Shown: in pieces, positions 18,692 through 26,306 of the stretch
How positions within the stretch are numbered: the stretch's first letter is position 1
Layout: each line of letters opens with the position of its first letter
Origin: JBFMEX01 sp040752215
Lineage (GTDB): Bacteria > Pseudomonadota > Alphaproteobacteria > Rhizobiales > Hyphomicrobiaceae
Reading direction: 5' to 3'
DNA: 31,104 nt
Assembly (NCBI GenBank): GCA_040752215.1
Contig: JBFMEX010000028.1
Coordinates: 1 to 31,104 of the forward strand
The notes under the pieces: generated by a model
The model's input: only the letters and a program-made list of their open reading frames with translations
Databases searched by the model: none
What the model was told of the DNA's origin: nothing
Program-made: the position numbers and the translations under genes

Positions 18692-19549
18692 TCAACGCCC
18701 GTTAACGAACATGTCGCCGAGGTAGACCTTGCGTACCTCTTCGTTGGCTATGATTTCGTCCGGGTTACCCTGTGTCAGAACTTGACCATCATATATGATG
18801 TAGGCCCGGTCGATGAGGCTCAATGTCTCGCGCACGTTGTGATCGGTGATCAGCACGCCGATGCCGCGCTCGGTCAGGTGACGCACGAGGTCTTGGATGT
18901 CCTTGACCGCGATCGGATCGATGCCGGCGAACGGCTCGTCGAGCAACATGAACGATGGATTCGAGGCCAGCGCGCGGGCGATCTCGCAGCGCCGGCGCTC
19001 ACCGCCGGAGAGCGCGATCGACGGCGACTTCCTGAGCCTCGCTATGTTGAACTCCTCGAGCAGGCTGTCGAGTTGCGCCTCCCTCTTGGCGCGCGACGGC
19101 TCGACCAGCTCCAGCACCGCCATGATGTTCTGCTCGACCGTGAGCCCGCGGAAAATCGAGGCCTCCTGCGGCAGGTAGCCGATGCCGAGCCGGGCGCGTC
19201 GGTACATAGGCAGCCGCGTCACGTCGTGGCCGTCGATGGTGATGCGGCCCGAATCGGCCGGAACGAGGCCGGTGATCATGTAGAACACGGTCGTCTTGCC
19301 GGCGCCGTTGGGGCCGAGCAGGCCGACCGACTCCCCGCGCGCGACGCCGAGGCTGACGCCCTTGACGACCATCCGCTTCTTGTAGGTCTTCTGCACGTGA
19401 TGGACGGTCAGCAGGTTCTTGCCGCCGTGGATCTCGTCGCCCGTATCCAGCTCGTCGTAGCCATTGCCGGCGACGAGCGCACCATTGCCGGGGCGCCGGC
19501 CGATGCCGGGCTTCGCCGGCCGCTGTTTGCCGAACGGGAGCAGTCTCAC
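18692..19549 (-). CDS. lptB: LPS export ABC transporter ATP-binding protein
   Basis: The product has 285 residues from the GTG at 19549, which has GAGG upstream; a TTG at 19585 would add 12 residues, so the start is uncertain. LptB is the ATPase of the LptB2FG complex that pulls LPS from the inner membrane into the Lpt bridge. Motifs: Walker A GPNGAGKTT, Q-loop YLPQEASIFR, signature LSGGERRRCEIARAL, Walker B and D-loop FMLLDEPFAGIDP, switch His ITDHNVRETL. An N-terminal extension of ~45 residues precedes the ATPase core; similar tails occur in rhizobial LptB as far as I recall. It is followed by rpoN and preceded by the LptC-LptA fusion. LptF and LptG are not in the window. Confidence 0.96.
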   Translation of the reverse strand: MRLLPFGKQRPAKPGIGRRPGNGALVAGNGYDELDTGDEIHGGKNLLTVHHVQKTYKKRMVVKGVSLGVARGESVGLLGPNGAGKTTVFYMITGLVPADSGRITIDGHDVTRLPMYRRARLGIGYLPQEASIFRGLTVEQNIMAVLELVEPSRAKREAQLDSLLEEFNIARLRKSPSIALSGGERRRCEIARALASNPSFMLLDEPFAGIDPIAVKDIQDLVRHLTERGIGVLITDHNVRETLSLIDRAYIIYDGQVLTQGNPDEIIANEEVRKVYLGDMFVNGR

Positions 19550-19618
19550 GGTTCTCGTGTCCTCGTGCGTATCGGTCTCGCCCAAGCGCCGCCAATGAGC
19601 AGCGTCGGACGGCGCCTG

Positions 19619-21688
19619 TCAATTGCGGGCCGCACCCGCGGTCGTCCCTGTGGTCGACTGCCAGCTGCTGGCCGCGGCCGGATCGGATGTGCCCGCCTCG
19701 GGCTTGGGCGCGCCCGGCCTGGCGGCGGACTGCTCGCGCACCTGCTTGGGATAGAACACCGCGCTCGGCCGGCCGCTGCGGAACGCCCCGGCGCCGCTCG
19801 GAAAGCCGGGTGGCGGCGCCCCGGCGGCGGCGGGCGCAGAGGAGGTCTGCGGTCCGCTCGCCGGCTCGGTCAGGATCCGGGTATGGCCGGTCGCCATGTC
19901 GATCGACAGCCGGGTGCCGCGCACGACGTTCTGGCCCTGTGTCAGCACCACGTCGCCGCCGAGCGTGACCATGTTGGCCGTGGTGTCGAAATCGGCGTAG
20001 TCGCCGGTGGCGGTTTGACCGGCCTTGGAGGTGACGACGACCTTCCTCTTCGCTTGGATGCGGGTCAGCTTGGACGCCTCCTCGCCGGATGCGCCGGCGG
20101 CCGGATCGGCGAGCGCGGACTTGCCGGTGTAGTGGGCATGCAGCTCGGCAGTGCGCACGACGAAGTCGCCCTGCACCGCATGCACGTCGCCACGGAACAC
20201 GGCGACCTTGACCGTGTCGTCGACGTCGAGCGTGCTCGCCTCGATATCGATCGGCGCACCCGGCGAGGTCTTGAACGCGGCGACGGCGCCGGCGGCGAGC
20301 CCGGCTTGCGGCACCGGCTTGGCCTTGGCCGGCTTGCCCTTGGCTGTCTCGTCGGCCGATTCGCCCTGCACGAAGCGGGCGGTGATACGGCCCGCCCCGG
20401 CCTTGCTATCGGCCGGCGAGGAGAGGTGCGTCAGGCCGGCCTTGCGGTCGACGTGGAGCCGCCGGCCCCTGAGCTCGTTCTTGCCCTGGATGACGACGAC
20501 GTTGCCAGTCAGCAGCGCGGTGTCGGCCTTGGCGTTGAACTCGGCGCGGTCGCTCGCCGCCTGCCGGTCCGGCGCCGAGACGATGATGACGTTGCCAGCG
20601 AGCGTCGCGATCTCGGTCCTGGCATCGTACTCGAGCGCTTGCCCGGTCGCCTCGTTGCCGTTCTGGCGCATCGTCACCGGCTCCTTGGCGAGGATGCGCG
20701 AGAGCTTGTTGGCGGCTTGGCCGGACACCAGCCCGGCCGCTGGCTGGGCCGGCTTGCCGTCGGCGGAGTCGGCCTCGTAGAGGACGGTCAGCTCAGGCGT
20801 GGTGAGCGTCGATTCGCCCTGCACCGCTTTCACCTCGCCGGTGAAGATCGCGGTCTTCTTGAGGTCGTCGATGTCGAGCCGGGCGCTGGTCACGTCGATC
20901 GGCTTGTCCTCGGCCCCGAATAGCGGGGCCGGCCCGGCCGGCTGGTTCCCCCCGGCACGCTCGGTGGTTGCCGTCCACGCGTTGGCTTCGCCCGCGCCGT
21001 CCTTGGATTTCGGCGGCGGCTTCAGGTGGGCGACGACGTCGCGCTCGAATGTCACCTGTTTCACCTTCTGGCGCAGCGTCATCTCCTTCGAGCGCACCGT
21101 CCCGGTCGGCATCTCGACCAGCACCGGCAGCTTCGAGATCACGAGATTCTCCTTCGGCAGCACGGTCGCGGACTGCAACGTCGCCTTGCTGCCATCCTCG
21201 GAAACGACAGTGATGCCGTCGAATAGCTCGAGCTTGGCGCGCTTGTTGTCGTAGGTGCCGCGCGTCGCCTTGAGGTTGGTCCTGGTCTTGCGCGCATCGA
21301 GGAGATCGCCATCGATCGACTCGAGCCGAACCAGTGCCTCCTTGTCGAGGTCCTGCCGCGCGGTCTTGGCGGTGACCACGTAGCTGCCGCCGTCGGAGTT
21401 GAAGCCCTCGTAGCGCGGATTGTTCATCGTCAGGTGCTCGGGCAGGATTCGCGGCACCGTCAGCTGGCTGAGCGCGTCGCCGAGGCCCGCGGTCTTGAGC
21501 ATCATGGCGCCGTAGAGCGCGACGATGCCGACGCTGGCCAGCGGCAGCGCCCGGCGCAAGACCGCAATGAGCCACGTATGCCGCCGGGCGCGAACAAAAT
21601 CACGCGAGCGGTCGACGGTGACCACGGCCATGCGCCCGACCCCGCGGGCACGGCCAAGATGGCGCTCGATCTCGTTTGTGGTGGCCAT
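19619..21688 (-). CDS. LptC-LptA fusion with two OstA-type domains
   Basis: The product has 689 residues, far longer than LptC (~200) or LptA (~180-250) alone. The start chosen is the ATG at 21688. Order: basic N-terminus; one membrane helix (~40-64, LIAVLRRALPLASVGIVALY) as in LptC; LptC-like periplasmic domain (~85-225, with NPRYEGFNSDGGSYVVTAKT); LptA/OstA-like domain 1 (~264-422); LptA/OstA-like domain 2 (~479-605); Pro/Ala-rich tail. The two OstA domains are related (IDVTSARLDIDDLKKTAIFT and IDIEASTLDVDDTVKVAVFR; both with AVQG). Both LptC and LptA form the beta-jellyroll bridge carrying LPS to LptD, so this protein may build a longer membrane-tethered bridge segment. lptB follows, and no separate lptA is present between them. 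Confidence 0.92.
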   Translation of the reverse strand: MATTNEIERHLGRARGVGRMAVVTVDRSRDFVRARRHTWLIAVLRRALPLASVGIVALYGAMMLKTAGLGDALSQLTVPRILPEHLTMNNPRYEGFNSDGGSYVVTAKTARQDLDKEALVRLESIDGDLLDARKTRTNLKATRGTYDNKRAKLELFDGITVVSEDGSKATLQSATVLPKENLVISKLPVLVEMPTGTVRSKEMTLRQKVKQVTFERDVVAHLKPPPKSKDGAGEANAWTATTERAGGNQPAGPAPLFGAEDKPIDVTSARLDIDDLKKTAIFTGEVKAVQGESTLTTPELTVLYEADSADGKPAQPAAGLVSGQAANKLSRILAKEPVTMRQNGNEATGQALEYDARTEIATLAGNVIIVSAPDRQAASDRAEFNAKADTALLTGNVVVIQGKNELRGRRLHVDRKAGLTHLSSPADSKAGAGRITARFVQGESADETAKGKPAKAKPVPQAGLAAGAVAAFKTSPGAPIDIEASTLDVDDTVKVAVFRGDVHAVQGDFVVRTAELHAHYTGKSALADPAAGASGEEASKLTRIQAKRKVVVTSKAGQTATGDYADFDTTANMVTLGGDVVLTQGQNVVRGTRLSIDMATGHTRILTEPASGPQTSSAPAAAGAPPPGFPSGAGAFRSGRPSAVFYPKQVREQSAARPGAPKPEAGTSDPAAASSWQSTTGTTAGAARN

Positions 21689-21846
21689 GGGCAAGCGACC
21701 GCCGTGAACGGACTCGTGTTGTTGGTTGGTGCAGTGCGAGGAATCGCCGCCAATTGGGGTGATATTGGGACCGATCGGACCCACGGCTCAAGTCGTCCGG
21801 GTGAAGTCTTGGGTTGCAGGCCCCTCCCGGCGGGCGGGCGGACGGA

Positions 21847-22467
21847 TCAATGCGCGAAGATGTCGTCCTCGGCAAAGCCGGCGAGGTCCATTTGGCAGCG
21901 CACGGGGAGGAAGCGGAATGCGGCCTCGGCCAGCTCGGTGCGCCCCTCACGCGCCAGCATGGCGTCGAGGCGCTGCTTGACGGCATGCAGGTGCAGCACG
22001 TCGGAGGCGGCATAAGCGAGTTGCTGCTGGGTCAGCTCGCCCGCGCCCCAGTCGGAGCTCTGCTGCTGCTTCGAGAGCTCGATGCCGAGCAACTCGCCGA
22101 CCAGATCCTTGAGGCCGTGCCTGTCGGTGTAGGTGCGTACCAGCTTGGAGGCGATCTTGGTGCAGTAGAGCGGGGTCGTCTGGACGCCGAGATACTTCGA
22201 CAGCACGGCGACGTCGAAGCGCGCGTAGTGGAAAATCTTGAGAATGCTCGGGTCGGCGAGCAGCGCTTTAAGGCATGGCGCAGCATAGGCACCCCCGCTC
22301 AGCTGGACGAGATGAGCGGTGCCGTCCCCGGCCGAAAGCTGCACCAGGCACAGCCGGTCGCGATGCGGATTGAGGCCGAGCGTCTCTGTGTCGACGGCGA
22401 CGCTGCTGCCAAAGGTCAGGCCGGCCGGCAGGTCGCCCTTGTGCAGCGAGATTCGAGGGCTGGCCAT
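21847..22467 (-). CDS. rnd: Ribonuclease D-like 3'-5' exonuclease
   Basis: The product has 206 residues, so it has the DEDDy exonuclease domain without the HRDC domains of full RNase D (~375). Catalytic residues: Asp26 and Glu28 in VAVDTETLGL, Asp85 in HYARFDVAVL, and Tyr152/Asp156 in YAASDVLHL. The ATG at 22467 begins MASPRISLHKGDLPAGL; a longer frame reaches 22575 but translates the tRNA-Leu gene and is false. It lies 29 bp after the tRNA 3' end, on the same strand, and may share its transcript. The family trims 3' ends of tRNA and other RNAs. It opens the Lpt/rpoN series on this strand. Confidence 0.94.
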   Translation of the reverse strand: MASPRISLHKGDLPAGLTFGSSVAVDTETLGLNPHRDRLCLVQLSAGDGTAHLVQLSGGAYAAPCLKALLADPSILKIFHYARFDVAVLSKYLGVQTTPLYCTKIASKLVRTYTDRHGLKDLVGELLGIELSKQQQSSDWGAGELTQQQLAYAASDVLHLHAVKQRLDAMLAREGRTELAEAAFRFLPVRCQMDLAGFAEDDIFAH

Positions 22468-22496
22468 GGCGTCACAGGCTTTCGGCGGGAAGCGGT

Positions 22497-22581
<85 letters not shown>

Positions 22582-22593
22582 ACGAGGCGCATC

Positions 22594-22621
22594 AAGTAGT
22601 TTGCCGCGGCGGCGTTGTCAA
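22594..22621 (-). promoter_or_regulatory. Promoter of tRNA-Leu and probably rnd
   Basis: On the minus strand, a perfect -35 TTGACA (22621-22616) is followed after 16 bp by CTACTT (22599-22594), a reasonable alphaproteobacterial -10. Transcription would start about 22587, a few bases before the mature tRNA 5' end at 22581. Position and -35 support the call; the -10 is weak. Confidence 0.6.
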
Positions 22622-22751
22622 TTGCGCCCCGCCCGACAAGTTGCCAGCTTCCCTCCCTGCTCCGTCATCGTGTAAACCTCGGCTGAATTGGATGAAACCG
22701 GCCGCAGGCGCAGGCGGGCTCCTGTGAGGCGACGGAACGGGAACGACAGTC

Positions 22752-23735
22752 ATGGCATCTGGGCTTCTCCACGGCGGTCTCGCGGTCGTGCTCGGCGGGT
22801 CGGGGTTCGTCGGCCGCTATGCGGTGCGCGCGCTGGCGCGCCAGGGCTGGCGGGTCCGGGTGGGGGTCCGACGGCCGGACCTCGCCGGCCACCTGCAGCC
22901 GATGGGTGCGGTCGGCCAGATTCACGCCGTGCAGGCAAACCTGCGCTATCCCGAGAGCGTGCAGGCCGCGGTGCAGGGCGCTGACGTCGTGATCAACGCG
23001 GTCGGCGTGCTGACCAGCGGCGGCAAGCAGACGTTCGACGCCGTGCACGTCGCCGGCGCCAAGGCTATCGCCGAGGCGGCGCGGGCCGCAGGCGCCAAGC
23101 GGCTGATCCACGTCTCGGCGATCGGCGCCGACGCGAAGAGCACGGCGCGCTACGCCCGCTCGAAGGCAGCGGGCGAAGCCGCCGTGCTCGCCGCGTTCCC
23201 GGAAGCGATCATTCTTCGCCCGTCGATCGTTTTCGGGCCCGAGGACGAGTTCTTCAACCGGTTCGCCGCAATGGCGCGCATCTCGCCGCTGTTGCCGCTG
23301 ATCGGCGGCGGGCGGACCAGGTTCCAGCCGGTGTTCGTGGGCGACCTCGCCGAGGCGATCGCCAACGTCGCCGCCGGCAAGGGCAAGCCGGGGACCGTTT
23401 ACGAGATTGGCGGGCCGGAGGTGATGAGCTTCCGCGCGCTCCTCGACCAGACGCAGGAATGGTCGGGCCGCAGCCGCGGCTATCTGAGGCTGCCGTTTTG
23501 GCTCGCCAAGCTGCAGGCATTGCTCACCTGGCCGCTGCCGAACGCAGTGCGCCCGGTCACCGTCGACCAGGTGCGCATGCTGCAGCGGGACAACGTGGTG
23601 AGCGATGCGGCGAAGGCCGAGGGGCGCACCCTCGCCGACCTCGACGTCGCGCAGGCGACCCCGATCGGCGTCGTCGTCCCGACCTATCTCGAGCGCTTCA
23701 AGCCCAAGGGCCAGTTCGCGCATTATCGGGGATAG
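22752..23735 (+). CDS. Complex I NDUFA9-subunit family protein (SDR fold)
   Basis: The product has 327 residues. A Rossmann nucleotide-binding motif GGSGFVGR (15-22) opens an extended SDR fold, with VINAVGVLTSGG and LIHVSAIGADAKSTARYARS; the catalytic-type YxxxK pair is Tyr134/Lys138. ILRPSIVFGPEDEFFNRFA and YEIGGPEVMSFRALLDQ are typical for bacterial proteins named after the NDUFA9 accessory subunit of complex I. The bacterial members' role (quinone/NAD(P)H-dependent reductase or assembly) is unsettled. The ATG at 22752 follows GGAACGGGA. It is divergent from the tRNA promoter and ends at a clear terminator. No nuo genes are nearby. Confidence 0.92.
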   Translation: MASGLLHGGLAVVLGGSGFVGRYAVRALARQGWRVRVGVRRPDLAGHLQPMGAVGQIHAVQANLRYPESVQAAVQGADVVINAVGVLTSGGKQTFDAVHVAGAKAIAEAARAAGAKRLIHVSAIGADAKSTARYARSKAAGEAAVLAAFPEAIILRPSIVFGPEDEFFNRFAAMARISPLLPLIGGGRTRFQPVFVGDLAEAIANVAAGKGKPGTVYEIGGPEVMSFRALLDQTQEWSGRSRGYLRLPFWLAKLQALLTWPLPNAVRPVTVDQVRMLQRDNVVSDAAKAEGRTLADLDVAQATPIGVVVPTYLERFKPKGQFAHYRG

Positions 23736-23770
23736 CACCGCCGCGCCTACGCCAGGATCCGATACGTCTA

Positions 23771-23798
23771 CGGCCCCGGCGGACGACCGGGGCCGTTT
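23771..23798 (+). terminator. Intrinsic terminator after the NDUFA9-like gene
   Basis: CGGCCCCGG (23771-23779) and CCGGGGCCG (23787-23795) form a perfect 9-bp stem with a 7-nt loop, followed by TTTGAT. It lies 36 bp after the stop, and the convergent DUF1150 gene ends 55 bp further on. Confidence 0.7.
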
Positions 23799-23852
23799 GA
23801 TCTCGGCAGCACCGGGATTGGGCCCCGGCTGCCTGCGGACTGGAGCCGCGCC

Positions 23853-24149
23853 TCAGTGCAGGCTGGCGATCTCGAGCTCGTCGCCGAGCGCGTGGCCGAC
23901 CGCGGCCTGACGTGTGTCGGTGAGCGCGATCGGCGTGCCGTCCGCGGCATGCAGAGCGTAGAGCGCGATGCCCTGCGGCAAACCCTCGACGGACGGGAAC
24001 ATGGCCTGCGCCTGCTCGGAGGTCATCACTTTGATGTAGGCGACCTGTCCGCCGCCGAGCTTGGCCAGCTCGATCTGCGACATGACGGGCGCGACCTTGT
24101 CGGCCATGTGCTCGCGCCGGGTGCGCTTGACGTTGGTCTTCTCATTCAT
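23853..24149 (-). CDS. DUF1150 family protein
   Basis: The product has 98 residues from an ATG preceded by GGAGGAG. The sequence (ELAKLGGGQVAYIKVMTSEQ, FPSVEGLPQGIALYALHAAD, GTPIALTDTRQAA, AVGHALGDELEIASLH) matches the small alphaproteobacterial family DUF1150. Its function is unknown. It often lies next to an Hsp20 gene in this group, as here with 140 bp between them on the same strand, which suggests a link to stress response (inference from context). Confidence 0.88.
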   Translation of the reverse strand: MNEKTNVKRTRREHMADKVAPVMSQIELAKLGGGQVAYIKVMTSEQAQAMFPSVEGLPQGIALYALHAADGTPIALTDTRQAAVGHALGDELEIASLH

Positions 24150-24289
24150 GACGCAACTCCTCCGTATCGGGGGCCCTGGCACGTCATGCCAGCTCGAGTT
24201 CCGCCTTGCTCGTTCGTGAGCTTAGCGCATTAGAGCCATGAGCCCTATAGTCGAATGATTCGTGGACGAAGACTGTGGCCCGAGCGGTA

Positions 24290-24721
24290 CTATTTGCGCT
24301 CTTTCTCGGGGCTGATGTCGATGCGTCGCACCATCCGCTCCGGCTCGTGGCGCACGAGATCGATCGACAGGAGGCCGTTCTCGAGCCCGGCCGACTTGAC
24401 CTCGATGCCGTCCGCCAGCACGAACGTGCGCTGGAACTGCCGGGCCGCGATGCCCCGATAGAGGAACTCGCGCGCCTTGTCGTCCTGCTGCTTGCCGCGG
24501 ATGGCGAGCTGCTTGTCCTCGAGCGTGATCTCGAGCTGGTCGCGCGTGAAGCCGGCGACCGCCAGCGTGATCCGCAACAGCTCACCGCCGTCCCTGGCGA
24601 TGCGCTCGATGTTGTAGGGAGGATAGCCGTCCCCCGAGCCCTTTCCGGCGCGGTCGATCAGGCGCTCGATCTCCTCGAAGCCCAGCAGCAGGGGATTCGA
24701 GAGCATGGACATACGTGTCAT
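24290..24721 (-). CDS. Small heat-shock protein, Hsp20 family
   Basis: The product has 143 residues. Small heat-shock proteins are ATP-independent holdases that bind unfolding proteins. The alpha-crystallin domain spans ~33-125, starting at YPPYNIERI, with LAVAGFTRDQLEITLEDKQL and GRQFQRTF-type sequence (here AARQFQRTFVLADGIEV), then ENGLLSIDLVR. The start ATG at 24721 (MTRMSMLSNPLLLGFEEIER) has GGGA upstream; an ATG at 24712 is an alternative. The frame to 24847 would add 42 non-conserved residues. A heat-shock-type promoter lies at 24846-24873, giving a leader of ~115 nt. DUF1150 follows in the same direction. Confidence 0.93.
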   Translation of the reverse strand: MTRMSMLSNPLLLGFEEIERLIDRAGKGSGDGYPPYNIERIARDGGELLRITLAVAGFTRDQLEITLEDKQLAIRGKQQDDKAREFLYRGIAARQFQRTFVLADGIEVKSAGLENGLLSIDLVRHEPERMVRRIDISPEKERK

Positions 24722-24845
24722 TCCCAAGCCCTTTCCAAGAAGCGACTTCGGTCCGGTTGTCCGGCCCTGCCCGCGCCCCCAGCGGACCCTTTCGGCATCG
24801 GCGGAGCGGGCCCCCTCTCGAGGCACCCGGCGGGCTCGGAAATTC

Positions 24846-24873
24846 ATATGGTGGCGGTCGGGACAACTTCAAG
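24846..24873 (-). promoter_or_regulatory. RpoH (sigma-32)-type promoter of hsp20
   Basis: On the minus strand, CTTGAA (24873-24868) is followed after 16 bp by CCATAT (24851-24846), close to the heat-shock sigma consensus CTTGAA...CCCCATNT; counted from CACCAT the spacer is 14. It is placed in front of an Hsp20 gene, as expected. The start would be near 24838. Confidence 0.55.
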
Positions 24874-24974
24874 CGCCGGCCGGGCCGGCGGGCACGCGGC
24901 CCAAGTTCCGCTCGACTTGGCTCCGATAAAGGGCAACGACAGGCCGCGCGCCTGCAACTCCGGGGAGCCCGGCC

Positions 24975-25643
24975 ATGTCACGCCTCTTGATCGCTCTCGC
25001 CGCCACCTCGGGCCTCGCCTCCGGCGCGCTCGCCCAGGAGTACCCCGGCGCCGACCCGGCACCGAACGCCGCCGCCGATGCCCCCGCCAAAGAGGAGCTG
25101 ACGGCCGAGGAGAAAGCCGAGCGCGAGGGGCGCAAGGCGTGCAAGGTGGCGATCTGTGCCGCATTCCACCGCCGCGATCCCGCAGGCGGCGACATTGCGT
25201 GCAGCGTGCTCAAGTCCTGGCGCAAGGAGCAGCTGACGAAGATGGTCTCCAAGGCCAAGGTATCGTGGCCGTGGGGCAAGGTCGTTTGCAGCGCCGACAT
25301 CAAGTTGAAGCGCGAGGCGCTGATCAAGGCGATGACGGAGTCCAAGTACGAGACCACGCTCGAGCGCCATCAGGTCACCTGCGAGGTCGAGCGCGAGAAG
25401 GACGGGCCGGCGAAGCTCGCGTTCGATTTCGTACCCAAGATCAAGTTCGAGAACGGGAAGGCGGTGAAGGCGAGCCTGAACTGGGGCAAGGTGGAGGCAC
25501 CAACGCTGGTCAAGGGGGCAGTGTGGACCGCGACCGCCACCGACAACACCTTCAACGTACTCGAATCCACCCTGATCGAGGACATCAACGACTTCGTCTC
25601 CAAGAAGTGCGACGAGGTCAAAAGCGAGTGGGCGGGCAAGTAG
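24975..25643 (+). CDS. Secreted six-cysteine protein of unknown function
   Basis: The product has 222 residues. The ATG at 24975 opens a clear signal peptide (MSRLLIALAATSGLASGALA, cleavage after ALA at 20). A short acidic Ala-rich segment follows, then a domain with six cysteines (56, 61, 76, 105, 136, 212), an even number that could form three disulfides in the periplasm. Recognisable stretches are KACKVAICAAFHRRDPAGGD and IACSVLKSWRKEQLTKMV; I recall similar unnamed proteins in rhizobia but know of no function. The gene is divergent from hsp20 with 253 bp between, so a shared control region is possible. It is not a known enzyme by motif. Confidence 0.85.
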   Translation: MSRLLIALAATSGLASGALAQEYPGADPAPNAAADAPAKEELTAEEKAEREGRKACKVAICAAFHRRDPAGGDIACSVLKSWRKEQLTKMVSKAKVSWPWGKVVCSADIKLKREALIKAMTESKYETTLERHQVTCEVEREKDGPAKLAFDFVPKIKFENGKAVKASLNWGKVEAPTLVKGAVWTATATDNTFNVLESTLIEDINDFVSKKCDEVKSEWAGK

Positions 25644-25696
25644 GTACACGGCTGCGACGGAGCGCTCGCGCCTTGGCCGGCTGGGATGCTGTAGCC

Positions 25697-25724
25697 CTTG
25701 AAGGGCCGCAAATGTTCCCTATAT
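25697..25724 (+). promoter_or_regulatory. Promoter overlapping the zinc-ribbon gene start
   Basis: CTTG (25697-25700), 17 bp, then CCTATAT (25718-25724) matches the alphaproteobacterial heat-shock sigma pattern CTTG-N17/18-CYTATNT. It can also be read as a vegetative promoter, TTGAAG-N16-TATATG. In both cases transcription should start near 25731, at the ATG of the small gene. Confidence 0.5.
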
Positions 25725-25731
25725 GTTTGCC

Positions 25732-25893
25732 ATGTCCAACCGTGCCAAGCCCACCCGCGCCAAGGCCCGTGCCGTCCCCGGCGCGAAGAAGCGTCGCTGC
25801 CTCGTCTGCCGGCAAGAGTTCCTGAGCACCTGGTCGGGAAACCGCGTCTGCCAGCGCTGCCGCCAGAGCACGACCTGGAAGCAGGGCGCCTGA
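25732..25893 (+). CDS. Small zinc-ribbon-like protein
   Basis: The product has 53 residues from the ATG at 25732, or 56 from an in-frame ATG at 25723. The first ~20 residues are strongly basic (RAKPTRAKARAVPGAKKRR). Then CLVC and CQRC, 16 residues apart, form a four-Cys zinc knuckle pair, with FLSTWSGNRVCQRC between and after. I recall similar short proteins in rhizobia but none with a known role; nucleic-acid binding is a reasonable guess. No ribosome-binding site precedes either ATG, and the promoter -10 overlaps the first, which favours a leaderless message starting at 25732. Confidence 0.75.
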   Translation: MSNRAKPTRAKARAVPGAKKRRCLVCRQEFLSTWSGNRVCQRCRQSTTWKQGA

Positions 25894-25961
25894 CGGCGAC
25901 CGGCTCGCGGCGCTCGAAACCATGTCTCGACATCCGTCGTTGACGATGGAAGGCCGGCGCC

Positions 25962-26035
25962 AGTGTCCCAATTCCGAAGTTCGCCACCACCCAGCCGCGA
26001 ACGCGATGGCGAACTTCGGAATCAAAAGGGACACT
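25962..26035. repeat. Long palindrome 1 of a tandem pair
   Basis: Outer arms AGTGTCCC (25962-25969) and GGGACACT (26028-26035) and inner arms ATTCCGAAGTTCGCCA (25971-25986) and its exact complement (26007-26022) form a hairpin with 24 paired bases, a small internal loop (A against CAAAA) and a 20-nt apical loop. It shares GAAGTTCGC, AGTGT and AGCCGC with palindrome 2. Confidence 0.9.
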
Positions 26036-26050
26036 AGAATCATAGAGTTG

Positions 26051-26123
26051 CCAGTGTGGTGATCGCGAAGTTCGCTCGCCAGCGAGCCGCAAGTGGATGC
26101 GAACTTCGCGATCACCACACTGG
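26051..26123. repeat. Long palindrome 2 of a tandem pair
   Basis: Arms 26051-26075 and 26099-26123 are perfect 25-bp inverted repeats with a 23-nt loop. It starts 15 bp after palindrome 1. Compared with palindrome 1, the 9 bp between CAGTGT and GAAGTTCGC differ, and the opposite arm has changed to match. It ends 183 bp before the cyclopropane-synthase-like gene. The remaining gap (25894-25961 and 26124-26306) shows no other gene. Confidence 0.92.
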
Positions 26124-26306
26124 CCGATCTCGGATTTGCCCGCCCCTCTCCAACCTCGTTCCGGAACCGACCGGCCCACGTGCCGTCGCCGGGACGGGTG
26201 TCGGCGAGGGGCGGGGTCGCGTCTGCTTGCCCGCTGCGTCGGGCTGTGGTTCGGTCCCGCCGCACGCGAGGCAAACCGCCATCGCGACAAGCGGAGGGCA
26301 TGGGGC

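Noticed and set aside
18687..18692. TATAAT before the rpoN-lptB junction on the plus strand
   Set aside because: No plus-strand gene follows and no -35 is present; it overlaps the lptB stop.
18782..20923. 713-residue open frame on the plus strand
   Set aside because: It is a shadow of lptB and the LptC-LptA fusion; no motif, and low-complexity Arg/Gly/Ala composition.
26097..26306. Extension of the cyclopropane-synthase-like protein upstream of 26307
   Set aside because: It would translate the right arm of palindrome 2 and has no family similarity; the ATG at 26307 has a good ribosome-binding site.
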